Shown: one piece after another, positions 44,730 to 53,771 of the stretch | Numbering within the stretch: the first letter of the stretch is position 1 | How the letters are laid out: every line of letters begins with the position of its first letter | The notes under the pieces: generated by a model | Database searches by the model: none | What the model saw: only the letters and a program-made list of their open reading frames with translations | What the model was told of the DNA's origin: nothing | Position numbers and translations under genes: made by a program | DNA from: Dickeya zeae NCPPB 2538 | GTDB taxonomy: Bacteria; Pseudomonadota; Gammaproteobacteria; Enterobacterales; Enterobacteriaceae | Reading direction: 5' to 3' | Assembly: GCF_000406165.1 (NCBI RefSeq) | Contig: NZ_CM001977.1 | Location: 3,578,373 to 3,642,372, forward strand | DNA: 64,000 nt

Positions 44730-45971
44730 ATGAAGATTATAAACGCCGTATTACGCCATCAGCCCGGCCTCTATACCGTGCAACTGCAAAACGGCCTGAT
44801 TGCCGCCATCGACGCCCAATCGGGCCAGTGCCCCGCGATGCCAGACGACATCGACGCCGCAGGGCAGTTGGTGATTCCGCCGCTGGTAGAGCCGCACATT
44901 CATCTTGATGCGGTTATGACGGCAGGTGAACCGGAGTGGAATATGAGCGGCACACTGTTTGAAGGCATCGAACGCTGGAGCCAACGTAAAGCGACGATCA
45001 CCCACGACGATACCCGACGCCGGGCACATACCGCTATTGGCCTGTTGCGCGACCACGGCATCCAGCATGTCCGTACCCATGTTGATGTCACCGATCCCTC
45101 GCTGGCGGCGCTGGAAGCCATGCTGGAACTCAAAAACGAGGTGCGCGACCTGATAGACCTGCAAATCGTCGCCTTCCCGCAGGAAGGTATCGAATCATAT
45201 CCGGATGGTCGCCAGTTGATGGAGCGCGCCATTGCGCTGGGCGCGGATGTGGTCGGCGGCATTCCTCATTTTGAAAATACCCGCGAGCAAGGCGTCAGTT
45301 CAGTGAAATTTTTGATGGATCTGGCAGAGCGTACCGGGTGTCTGGTTGACGTGCACTGCGATGAAACCGATGACCCGCATTCACGCTTTCTGGAGGTACT
45401 GGCCGAAGAAGCGCGGGTGCGAGACATGGGCGCACGGGTCACCGCCAGCCATACGGTAGCGATGGGATCGTATGACAACGCGTACTGCTCGAAGCTGTTT
45501 CGCCTGTTGCGCCGATCCGGCATTAGCTTTGTCTCCTGTCCGACGGAAAGCATCCACCTGCAAGGACGGTTCGATACCTTTCCTAAGCGCCGTGGTGTGA
45601 CCCGCGTTGCCGAACTGGACCGCGCGGGTATGAACGTCTGCTTCGGACAGGACTCCATCAGAGACCCATGGTACCCACTCGGTAACGGCAATATTCTGCG
45701 TATTCTCGACGCCGGGCTGCATATTTGCCACATGATGGGGTATCAGGATCTGCAACGTTGTCTCGATTTCGTTACCGACAATAGCGCCAAAGCCCTGCAT
45801 TTGGGCGATCGCTACGGTATCGCGGTCGGTCGTCCGGCCAACCTGTTGATTATGGATGCACAAAGCGACTACGACGCACTGCAGCGGCAGGCCAAAGCAC
45901 GGTTGTCTATCCGCCACGGGCGAATCATCATGCAGCGCGCACCCGAGCACGTGACCTATCCGACAGCGTAG
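44730..45971 (+). CDS. Cytosine-deaminase-like amidohydrolase (CodA family)
   Basis: A 413-residue metal-dependent amidohydrolase, close to E. coli CodA in order and motifs: VEPHIHLD, QIVAFPQEG, VDVHCDETDD (metal and catalytic Glu), ASHTVAM and DPWYPLG. CodA deaminates cytosine to uracil. The active-site segment FGHDDVFDPW of CodA is FGQDSIRDPW here: catalytic D313 is kept but H312 is Gln and the specificity residue D314 is Ser. Substrate may therefore differ. No codB-type permease is adjacent. ATG at 44730 with GGAG upstream; an upstream GTG at 44724 overlaps the regulator stop. Confidence 0.88.
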   Translation: MKIINAVLRHQPGLYTVQLQNGLIAAIDAQSGQCPAMPDDIDAAGQLVIPPLVEPHIHLDAVMTAGEPEWNMSGTLFEGIERWSQRKATITHDDTRRRAHTAIGLLRDHGIQHVRTHVDVTDPSLAALEAMLELKNEVRDLIDLQIVAFPQEGIESYPDGRQLMERAIALGADVVGGIPHFENTREQGVSSVKFLMDLAERTGCLVDVHCDETDDPHSRFLEVLAEEARVRDMGARVTASHTVAMGSYDNAYCSKLFRLLRRSGISFVSCPTESIHLQGRFDTFPKRRGVTRVAELDRAGMNVCFGQDSIRDPWYPLGNGNILRILDAGLHICHMMGYQDLQRCLDFVTDNSAKALHLGDRYGIAVGRPANLLIMDAQSDYDALQRQAKARLSIRHGRIIMQRAPEHVTYPTA

Positions 45972-46248
45972 CTGGACTCGTTATGAATCCGCGTTCACGG
46001 TTAATACATAGCCACAACAAACACAAGGGTGATACCGCCGTCACCCTTTTTCATCAAACTTCCTGCCAGCACCTCAGAAATCGTTGATGATGGTCGATAA
46101 TTTCTTTGTCAGGAAAATTTCCCAAAAATGAACTAAAAGGAAGTAATCGGACGAACGCCTGCATCGAAAAACGGCCCGCCATCAGAACGCCGTTAACCGC
46201 GTATCAACACGGATTGTCATAAGAAGAACAGTATCGATGATGAGGTGA

Positions 46249-48321
46249 ATGATGACCGGTTCTGCATGGAATTCAGAAAGTCTGTTTCAGGGCATCCTCG
46301 ACCGCTGCCCGGTGGGCATTGCCGTTATTAATTACGACGGAGATTATGTCACCGTTAATCCTGCCTATAGCGCTATTTATGGTTACACCCAGGAAGAGAT
46401 GATTAATCATCCCTTTACTATGGTTTTTCCTGAGTCTACCCGGGCATCTGTTCTGGCCCGCCATCAGTCGTTTCTCGATGAAGGCGGCAAACTGGGAGGA
46501 GAATGGACGGTCGTGCGCCACGACGGCGCGGTACTGACGGTCTGGTCGGAATCCGTCCCCTTCGCACAGCACGGGCAAAAAGCCGATCGGCTGGTGTACG
46601 TCCTCGATATTACCGAGCGCCAAAAAGCACGTGAACAGATGAAGATTGCCGCCACGGTCTACGAAAGTACCCAGGAGGCCATTATCGTCATCGATACCCA
46701 TCGAAACATTATCTCCATCAACCCCGCCTTTACCCACCTCACCGGGTATAGCGAAGCCGACGTCGTGGGAAAACCGTCGTACATATTCCGCTCCGATCGC
46801 CACGATATCGCTTTCTATGATGCCATCTGGCGCACGGTGAATGAAGACGGGCTGTGGGTCGGTGAAATGTGGGATCGCAAGAAAGACGGCAGCGACTATC
46901 TCCGGGAACTGACTATCAATGTGGTCAAAGACGCCGCAGGCACGCCCATCAACTATGTTGGCGTGTTCTCCGATATTACCCAACGCAAAAAACAAGAAGA
47001 ATTAATCTGGCGACAAGCCAACTATGACGCGGTCACCTCACTGCCAAACCGACACAGATTTCAGGATAAACTTGAACGTGCGATTGAACGCGCAAAGCAG
47101 ACCGGCCGCCCCATGGCGCTGATGCTGATAGACCTGGACCATTTCAAATCGGTTAATGACAGCCTGGGGCATCGCGCTGGCGATGCGCTGCTGTTTGCAG
47201 TGTCGACCCGTATTACCGACTGTATTCAGGGTGCCGATACGATTGCCCGAATCGGCGGCGACGAATTTGCCATTATCCTGTCTGACCTGCTGCGAACCAA
47301 CGACTGTGAGCGTCTGGCCAACACCTTGCTACAACGTTTGGCACAACCGTTCAATATCGATGGGGAAAACATGCTGGTTTCCGCCAGTATCGGTATTGCC
47401 TTTTACCCTAACGACAGTGACACCTTGGAAGAACTGTTCAAACATGCCGACCAGGCGATGTATTCCGCCAAGAACGCGGGGCGTAACGGCTTCCATTATT
47501 TCACGCCTGCCTTGCATCAGGCTGCGCGCGCCCGTTTACGCCTGACTAACGATCTGCGCCAGGCGCTTGAATCCGCTCAGTTTGAGGTTTACTACCAGCC
47601 GATTATCGAACTGGCTACCAACCGGATAACCAAGGCTGAAGCGCTGGTACGCTGGCATCATCCCGAACGGGGTCTGGTCAGTCCGGCAGAATTCATCCCA
47701 CTTGCGGAAGATACCGGCCTGATTGTTCCACTCGGCGATTGGGTCGCACAGCAGGCCATCATTCAGTTGGCGCAATGGCGTAACACCCTTGACCCGCACT
47801 TTCAGATAGCCATTAACCAGTCTCCGATCCAACTGCGCAGCAAAGATTTCTCCGAAATGACCTGGGTACAGGAACTGGCGCGATACGGGCTGGACGGCAA
47901 CGCCGTGATCATCGAAATCACCGAAGGGCTACTGTTGAATGCGGAACTGCGGGTGAACAACAATCTGCATCTGCTGCGTGATGCCGGAATACAAATTGCC
48001 ATTGATGATTTCGGCACCGGGTATTCATCACTGGCCTACCTCAGGAAATTCAACATTGATTGCCTGAAGATAGATCGCTCCTTCATCGAGGATCTCGATG
48101 GCGTCGGGCTTGAACTGTGCGTGGCGATTATCGCCATGGCGCACAGCCTTGGCCTCAATGTGGTAGCCGAAGGGGTTGAAACGCAGCACCAGTGCGACAT
48201 TCTTACCCGACTCGGGTGCGACTATGCGCAGGGCTTTTTGTTCTCACGCCCGGTCCCAGCCCCGGAGCTAACGACGATGCTGCAAGCCGCCACCGATACG
48301 ACAGAAACAAAATCGGCGTAA
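46249..48321 (+). CDS. PAS-PAS-GGDEF-EAL cyclic-di-GMP protein
   Basis: A 690-residue cytoplasmic protein with two PAS domains (about 10-130 and 135-255), a GGDEF domain (about 260-425; motif IGGDEF intact) and an EAL domain (about 435-685; EALVRW intact, also DDFGTGYSSLAYL and KIDRSFI). Both active sites look usable, so it may make and break c-di-GMP in response to a PAS-sensed signal. No membrane segment. Adjacent ATG codons at 46249 and 46252 follow GAGGTGA. c-di-GMP in such plant pathogens governs motility and secretion. Confidence 0.95.
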   Translation: MMTGSAWNSESLFQGILDRCPVGIAVINYDGDYVTVNPAYSAIYGYTQEEMINHPFTMVFPESTRASVLARHQSFLDEGGKLGGEWTVVRHDGAVLTVWSESVPFAQHGQKADRLVYVLDITERQKAREQMKIAATVYESTQEAIIVIDTHRNIISINPAFTHLTGYSEADVVGKPSYIFRSDRHDIAFYDAIWRTVNEDGLWVGEMWDRKKDGSDYLRELTINVVKDAAGTPINYVGVFSDITQRKKQEELIWRQANYDAVTSLPNRHRFQDKLERAIERAKQTGRPMALMLIDLDHFKSVNDSLGHRAGDALLFAVSTRITDCIQGADTIARIGGDEFAIILSDLLRTNDCERLANTLLQRLAQPFNIDGENMLVSASIGIAFYPNDSDTLEELFKHADQAMYSAKNAGRNGFHYFTPALHQAARARLRLTNDLRQALESAQFEVYYQPIIELATNRITKAEALVRWHHPERGLVSPAEFIPLAEDTGLIVPLGDWVAQQAIIQLAQWRNTLDPHFQIAINQSPIQLRSKDFSEMTWVQELARYGLDGNAVIIEITEGLLLNAELRVNNNLHLLRDAGIQIAIDDFGTGYSSLAYLRKFNIDCLKIDRSFIEDLDGVGLELCVAIIAMAHSLGLNVVAEGVETQHQCDILTRLGCDYAQGFLFSRPVPAPELTTMLQAATDTTETKSA

Positions 48322-48415
48322 ACCGAAGGCATTGATGACGATAGCTATGCATGACGCATGATTCTTCACGACGGTAGCTGTCCACGGCGATAGCTATTCG
48401 CAGCCGCGCTCTATG

Positions 48416-49438
48416 TCAAAGCCAGCTATCGTCTGCGCGGTCATCCGCTAACAGGCCTTCCTGACACCGCTGTTGGTAGCTCTGCTCAAAGGTCTGCATC
48501 CCCACCTGGCTGCCGGTTTGCAACAGGCTCGGCAACTGGTGGGTTTTACCTTCGCGGATCAGGTTACTGACCGCCGGTGTGGCAAGCAGTACCTCAAATA
48601 ACGCCACACGCCCACCCTGCGCACCCGGCAATAATTTCTGCGCCACTACCGCCTGCAAACTCGCTGCCAGTTGTGTGCGCACAAAGGCTTTCTCTTCGGC
48701 CGGGAACACATCCACTAACCTATCTACCGCCTGCACCGCCCGTCGGGTATGCAACGTCGCCAGTACCAAATGGCCGGTCTCCGCCGCCGTCAGCGCTAGC
48801 CGAATAGTCTCGCTATCGCGCAGTTCCCCCAGTAACAGCACATCCGGATCTTCACGCAATGCGGCCCGCAAAGCGCTGGAAAATCCTTCACTGTGCCGAC
48901 CGATTTCCCGCTGTTGGATCAGGCTACGTTGGCTGGTGTGCAGGAATTCAATCGGGTCTTCCAGCGTAATAATATGGCGGGCACTACGCTGGTTCAGTGC
49001 CGCGATCATCGCCGCCAGGGTGGTCGATTTACCGCTGCCGGTCGCCCCGGTCACCAGAATCAGTCCGTCGGTACGCTCAGCCAATGCCGCGACGACCGCA
49101 GGTGCCCGCAGCGTCTGCAAATCCGGCTGGCCGTGTGGGATCAGGCGTAGCGCTGCCGATAAACCGTGGCGCTGCATAAACAGATTGGCCCGCAACCGCT
49201 GCCCGCCCGCCAGCGTCAACGCACAGTCGGTCTGCCCGCACCGGCGCAACTGCTGCTCACACTCCGGGTCCAGCCAGCTCTGGCTCCACTGTTCCAGGTC
49301 GGTGTGCTGTAACGGCAGTTGGGTAACATCCGTCACCAGTTGCCCGTCGATACGCCACACCGGGGGATGACCGCTGCACAGGTGCAGATCGGATACATTC
49401 TGTTTTACACTAGCGTTCACCCATTCACTCACATCCAT
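48416..49438 (-). CDS. yggR: PilT-family ATPase YggR
   Basis: A 340-residue secretion/twitching ATPase of the GspE/PilT group. N-terminal PAS-like domain, Walker A GATGSGKST, Asp box (ITLEDPIEF), LREDPDVLLLGELRD and His box (TGHLVLATLHT). In E. coli YggR is similarly next to yggS and has no known pilus partners locally. ATG at 49438 with a strong AGGAGG; only 21 bases separate it from the divergent yggS start. Confidence 0.92.
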   Translation of the reverse strand: MDVSEWVNASVKQNVSDLHLCSGHPPVWRIDGQLVTDVTQLPLQHTDLEQWSQSWLDPECEQQLRRCGQTDCALTLAGGQRLRANLFMQRHGLSAALRLIPHGQPDLQTLRAPAVVAALAERTDGLILVTGATGSGKSTTLAAMIAALNQRSARHIITLEDPIEFLHTSQRSLIQQREIGRHSEGFSSALRAALREDPDVLLLGELRDSETIRLALTAAETGHLVLATLHTRRAVQAVDRLVDVFPAEEKAFVRTQLAASLQAVVAQKLLPGAQGGRVALFEVLLATPAVSNLIREGKTHQLPSLLQTGSQVGMQTFEQSYQQRCQEGLLADDRADDSWL

Positions 49439-49459
49439 TGATTGGCCTCCTGAATCACT

Positions 49460-50197
49460 ATGACGATGACACCGGTAGCGACGATATCGACAGTTCAGCA
49501 AAACCTACAGGACGTCCGGCAGAAAATCTCGGCGGCGGCACAACGCTGCGGGCGCGCGCCAGAAGAGATTACGCTGCTTGCCGTCAGCAAAACCAAACCT
49601 GTGAGCGCGCTCGAAGAAGCCATCACGGCTGGGCAGCGGGCATTTGGCGAAAACTATGTACAGGAAGGGGTGGATAAGGTTCGTCATTTTCAGACCGCCC
49701 TGCCCGATGTCGCGCTGGAATGGCACTTTATCGGGCCGTTGCAGTCGAATAAAAGCCGTCTGGTGGCAGAACACTTTGACTGGTGCCACACCATCGACAG
49801 GCTGCGTATCGCCCAGCGCCTGAGCGAGCAACGCCCGGCGCACCTGCCACCGCTCAATGTGCTGTTGCAGGTCAACATCAGTCAGGAAGCGAGCAAATCC
49901 GGCATTCTGGCCAGCGAACTGCCAGAGCTGGCCGCCAGCGTGGCAACACTACCGAATCTGCGATTGCGCGGACTGATGGCAATTCCCGCGCCGCAGGCGG
50001 ATCACGCCCAGCAACTGGCGGTATTTCGCCACATGACTGAACTTTTTCTGCAACTGAAAGTGGATTATGGCACCTTGGATACCTTGTCGATGGGGATGAC
50101 CGACGACATGGCGGCCGCCATTGAAGCTGGCAGCACGATGGTACGCATCGGTACCGCAATTTTTGGCGCACGTGATTATAGTTCGCCGACCAGTTAA
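49460..50197 (+). CDS. yggS: PLP-homeostasis protein YggS
   Basis: A 245-residue single-domain PLP-binding TIM barrel of the YggS/PROSC/PLPBP family. The PLP lysine is in LLAVSKTKP; GENYVQEGVDK, EWHFIGPLQSNK and GMTDDM are conserved. It buffers pyridoxal phosphate and influences amino-acid pools. Ribosome site is weak because the upstream DNA is shared with yggR. First gene of a run to hemW. Confidence 0.96.
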   Translation: MTMTPVATISTVQQNLQDVRQKISAAAQRCGRAPEEITLLAVSKTKPVSALEEAITAGQRAFGENYVQEGVDKVRHFQTALPDVALEWHFIGPLQSNKSRLVAEHFDWCHTIDRLRIAQRLSEQRPAHLPPLNVLLQVNISQEASKSGILASELPELAASVATLPNLRLRGLMAIPAPQADHAQQLAVFRHMTELFLQLKVDYGTLDTLSMGMTDDMAAAIEAGSTMVRIGTAIFGARDYSSPTS

Positions 50198-50229
50198 CCT
50201 AACGGACAGACGAGAACAGCGAGAATCTG

Positions 50230-51051
50230 ATGGAACACCGTAAAATAGCCTTTATCGGCGCGGGCAACATGGCACAGGCGATCATCGCCGGTTTGATGGC
50301 AGGCGGTTATCCGGCCCACCAGGTCAGCGTTAGCGCACCGTCCGCCACCCACCGGGATCAACTGGCTACCCGCTATGGCATTGCCAGCCTAAGCGACAAT
50401 GCCGCCTGTGCCCGTGACGCCGATGTGGTGGTGCTGGCGGTTAAACCGCAACTGATGGCCGATGTTTGCGGGGAACTGGCAAAACAGGTGGATTTCAACG
50501 GCAAGCTGGTATTATCGATCGCCGCCGGTGTTAACGTCGCCCGCTTCCGCCAGTTATTGGGCGCATCGCTCAACATAGTGCGTATCATGCCAAATACCCC
50601 CTCGCTGGTAGGCCAGGGCATGAGCGGATTATACGCACCGGCCGGGGTGAGCGACGCCGATCGCGCCTTTGCCGCCGACCTAATGCAAAGTGTCGGTAAA
50701 CTGTGCTGGGTCACCGACGAGTCGCACATTAACGGCGTGATTGCCGCTGCCGGTAGCGCACCTGCCTACTTCTTCCTGTTTATGGAAGCGATGCAGCAGG
50801 AGGCCATGCGTCAGGGGTTCGACGCCGACACCGCACGATTGCTGGTACAGCAGGCGGCTAGTGGTGCAGCCGCACTGGTGGAAGCCAGCCCGAACACCCC
50901 GTTGTCCACTCTGCGGGAAAATGTGACTTCCAAGGGCGGCACCACCGCCGAGGCGCTGCGCGTATTTAACGAGCGTCAGTTGAGCCAGACGGTTGCAGAT
51001 GCCATGCAGGCGGCGGTGCACCGGGCAAAGGAAATGGAATCGCTGTTCTGA
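50230..51051 (+). CDS. proC: Pyrroline-5-carboxylate reductase
   Basis: A 273-residue enzyme making L-proline from pyrroline-5-carboxylate with NAD(P)H. N-terminal Rossmann motif FIGAGNMAQAI, then VVLAVKPQ, RIMPNTP and the C-terminal signature ENVTSKGGTTAEAL. Sits between yggS and yggT, as in E. coli relatives. Confidence 0.98.
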   Translation: MEHRKIAFIGAGNMAQAIIAGLMAGGYPAHQVSVSAPSATHRDQLATRYGIASLSDNAACARDADVVVLAVKPQLMADVCGELAKQVDFNGKLVLSIAAGVNVARFRQLLGASLNIVRIMPNTPSLVGQGMSGLYAPAGVSDADRAFAADLMQSVGKLCWVTDESHINGVIAAAGSAPAYFFLFMEAMQQEAMRQGFDADTARLLVQQAASGAAALVEASPNTPLSTLRENVTSKGGTTAEALRVFNERQLSQTVADAMQAAVHRAKEMESLF

Positions 51052-51094
51052 TTACCACCTGAAAAATGACTTTGAATGAAGGAATGACCCTCTG

Positions 51095-51649
51095 ATGCTG
51101 ACCCTGACTTTTCTGGTCAAAACCCTGATTGACCTGTACGTGATGGTGTTGCTGCTGCGTATCTGGATGCAATGGGCACGCAGTGATTTTTACAACCCAC
51201 TGGCGCAGTTCGTGGTGAAACTCACGCAGCCGATTATCGGCCCATTGCGTCGCATTATCCCTTCGCTGGGGCCTATTGACAGCGCCTCGCTGCTGCTGGC
51301 GTTTCTGCTCACCACGCTGAAATACCCGTTGCTGTTGCTGATTCAGGTTGGCTCACTCTCGCTAAGCCCGATCAACTTGCTGGTGGGGCTACTGGCGCTG
51401 ATCAAATCCGCCGGTTATCTGGTGTTCTGGATAGTGATCATTCGCTCGCTGATGAGCTGGATCAGTCAGGGCCGCAGCCCGGTGGATTATATGCTGCACC
51501 AACTGACAGAACCGTTGATGGGCCCGGTTCGCCGTATTCTGCCCTCGGCAGGCGGCCTGGATTTCTCGCCGATGATCGTGATTCTGGTGCTGTACGTGTT
51601 GAATTACCTTGGCATGGATTTCTTCCCGGGGCTGTGGTTCCTGTTGTGA
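51095..51649 (+). CDS. yggT: YggT-family integral membrane protein
   Basis: A 184-residue inner-membrane protein with two YggT repeats, each with paired hydrophobic helices and the RIWMQWARSDFYNP or RSLMSWISQGRSPVDY signature followed by PxxGPxRRIxP. Linked in E. coli to potassium/osmotic homeostasis, but mechanism unknown. Stop overlaps the yggU start. Confidence 0.95.
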   Translation: MLTLTFLVKTLIDLYVMVLLLRIWMQWARSDFYNPLAQFVVKLTQPIIGPLRRIIPSLGPIDSASLLLAFLLTTLKYPLLLLIQVGSLSLSPINLLVGLLALIKSAGYLVFWIVIIRSLMSWISQGRSPVDYMLHQLTEPLMGPVRRILPSAGGLDFSPMIVILVLYVLNYLGMDFFPGLWFLL

Positions 51650-51936
51650 GTGCCGTCAGTCGCTGTGAAGACGGGCTGGTCATTCGGCTGTATATTCAGC
51701 CGAAAGCCAGCCGGGATCAGATTGTCGGGTTGCATGGCGACGAGCTCAAAGTCGCCATCACCGCACCACCGGTAGACGGTCAGGCCAATGCCCACCTGAT
51801 CAAATTTCTTGCCAAGCAATTCCGTGTCGCCAAAGGCATGGTCACCATCGAAAAAGGGGAGCTTGGCCGTCACAAACAGATTAGGATCGTCAACCCGCAA
51901 ACCATCCCGGCCGATGTCGCGGGCCTCATTTCCTGA
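51646..51936 (+). CDS. yggU: DUF167 family protein YggU
   Basis: A 96-residue protein of the DUF167/YggU family with IQPKASRDQIVGLHGDELKV and the APPVDGQANAHLIKFLAK motif. GTG at 51646 overlaps the yggT stop and gives the E. coli-like start MSAVSRCEDG. Function unknown. Confidence 0.95.
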   Translation: MSAVSRCEDGLVIRLYIQPKASRDQIVGLHGDELKVAITAPPVDGQANAHLIKFLAKQFRVAKGMVTIEKGELGRHKQIRIVNPQTIPADVAGLIS

Positions 51937-51983
51937 GCCGATTCCCTGAATAAAACATCCCAGACAGATTGCAGGAACAACAG

Positions 51984-52577
51984 ATGCAAAACGTGGTTTT
52001 AGCCACCGGCAACGCCGGTAAAGTGCGTGAACTCGCCGGTCTGCTGGCGGATTTTGGTCTTGACGTGGTGGCACAAACCACGTTGGGCGTCGACTCCGCC
52101 GAAGAAACCGGTTTGACCTTTATCGAAAACGCCATTCTGAAAGCGCGCCACGCCGCACGCGCCACCGGCCTGCCCGCCATCGCGGATGATTCCGGGCTGG
52201 CAGTTAACGCGCTGGGCGGCGCACCGGGCATCTATTCCGCCCGCTATGCTGGAGAAGACGCCAGCGACCAGCAGAATCTGGACAAGCTGCTGGCGGTGCT
52301 CGACAACGTGCCAGACGAACAACGTCAGGCCAGCTTCCACTGTGTGCTGGTGTATTTGCGCCACGCTGATGACCCGACGCCGTTGGTGTGCCACGGTAGC
52401 TGGCAGGGCGTCATCACCCGTGCGCCCGCCGGTGAAGGCGGTTTTGGCTACGATCCCGTCTTTTTCGTGCCGCAACTCGGCAAAACCGCCGCCGAACTCA
52501 GCCGCGAAGAGAAAAACGCCCACTCCCACCGTGGACAGGCGCTGCGTCAATTGCTGGATGCGCTGCGACATGCTTAA
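51984..52577 (+). CDS. rdgB: Non-canonical purine NTP pyrophosphatase RdgB
   Basis: A 197-residue Ham1/ITPase enzyme that hydrolyses dITP, XTP and related nucleotides. TGNAGKVREL (residues 8-17), ADDSGL, GAPGIYSARY, GGFGYDP and SHRGQA are all present. ATG at 51984 gives the E. coli length. Stop overlaps the hemW start. Confidence 0.98.
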   Translation: MQNVVLATGNAGKVRELAGLLADFGLDVVAQTTLGVDSAEETGLTFIENAILKARHAARATGLPAIADDSGLAVNALGGAPGIYSARYAGEDASDQQNLDKLLAVLDNVPDEQRQASFHCVLVYLRHADDPTPLVCHGSWQGVITRAPAGEGGFGYDPVFFVPQLGKTAAELSREEKNAHSHRGQALRQLLDALRHA

Positions 52578-53709
52578 TTTGCCGCCGCTGAGCCTGTACA
52601 TCCACATCCCTTGGTGCGTGCAAAAGTGCCCTTATTGCGACTTCAACTCCCACGCACTCAAAGGCGAAGTACCGCACGACGATTATGTGGCGCACCTGCT
52701 GGCGGATCTGGATGCCGACCTGCCGATGGTGAGCGCTCGTCCGCTGCACAGCATTTTTATCGGCGGTGGTACGCCGAGCCTGCTCAGCGCCGAGGCAATG
52801 CAACAGTTGCTCGATGGCGTGCGAGCCCGGTTGTCACTGGTGCCGGACGCGGAAATCACCATGGAAGCCAACCCCGGAACCGTAGAAGCCGACAGGTTCA
52901 GCGGTTACCAGCGCGCAGGGGTTAACCGGATTTCCATCGGCGTGCAGAGTTTCAGCCCGGATAAACTGACGCGACTGGGCCGCATCCACGGCCCGGAAGA
53001 GGCCAAACGCGCCGCGGTTCTCGCGGCCGGTCTGGGGCTGCGAAGTTTCAATCTGGATTTGATGCATGGGCTACCGGAGCAGTCGCTGGATGAGGCGCTG
53101 GATGATTTACGTCAGGCGATAGCGCTTAACCCGCCGCACCTGTCCTGGTATCAGTTGACCATCGAACCCAATACGCTGTTTGGCTCACGCCCACCGGTGC
53201 TGCCAGACGACGATGCGCTGTGGGATATTTTCGAGCAAGGGCACCGTTTACTGAGCGACGCCGGGTACCAGCAGTATGAAACCTCGGCCTACGCCAAACC
53301 GGGTTACCAGTGTCAGCACAACCTTAACTACTGGCGCTTTGGCGATTATCTGGGTATCGGCTGCGGCGCACACGGCAAGATCACTTTCACTGACGGCGAG
53401 ATCGTGCGCACGGTGAAAACCCGCCACCCACGCGGTTATATGCAGGGGAATTACCTGCAACAACGCAGCGAAGTCGCGCTGGCTGACCGTCCATTCGAGT
53501 TTTTCATGAACCGTTTTCGGTTGCTGGAACCGGCACCACGTGCTGATTTCACCGCCTATACCGGCCTGCCGGAAAGCGTAATCAGGGAGCAACTGGACGC
53601 CGCACTGACGCAAGGCTACCTGACGGAAACCGAACAACACTGGCAGGTTACCGAGCACGGTAAGCTGTTTCTTAATTCGCTGTTGGAGCTCTTTTTGACG
53701 GAAGAGTGA
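52570..53709 (+). CDS. hemW: Haem chaperone HemW (radical SAM)
   Basis: A 379-residue radical-SAM protein with the Fe-S motif CVQKCPYC near residue 20, GGGTPSLL and the C-terminal HemW/HemN domain. Once called coproporphyrinogen III oxidase-like; family work shows it delivers haem to respiratory enzymes. The ATG at 52570 lies inside the end of rdgB (ATGCTTAA overlap). E. coli length is 378. Confidence 0.97.
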   Translation: MLNLPPLSLYIHIPWCVQKCPYCDFNSHALKGEVPHDDYVAHLLADLDADLPMVSARPLHSIFIGGGTPSLLSAEAMQQLLDGVRARLSLVPDAEITMEANPGTVEADRFSGYQRAGVNRISIGVQSFSPDKLTRLGRIHGPEEAKRAAVLAAGLGLRSFNLDLMHGLPEQSLDEALDDLRQAIALNPPHLSWYQLTIEPNTLFGSRPPVLPDDDALWDIFEQGHRLLSDAGYQQYETSAYAKPGYQCQHNLNYWRFGDYLGIGCGAHGKITFTDGEIVRTVKTRHPRGYMQGNYLQQRSEVALADRPFEFFMNRFRLLEPAPRADFTAYTGLPESVIREQLDAALTQGYLTETEQHWQVTEHGKLFLNSLLELFLTEE

Positions 53710-53771
53710 GAGCGTGCGATGCACGCGGTGAATAGCGGTGAATAAGATACCGACGCAACCGACAAGCGATG

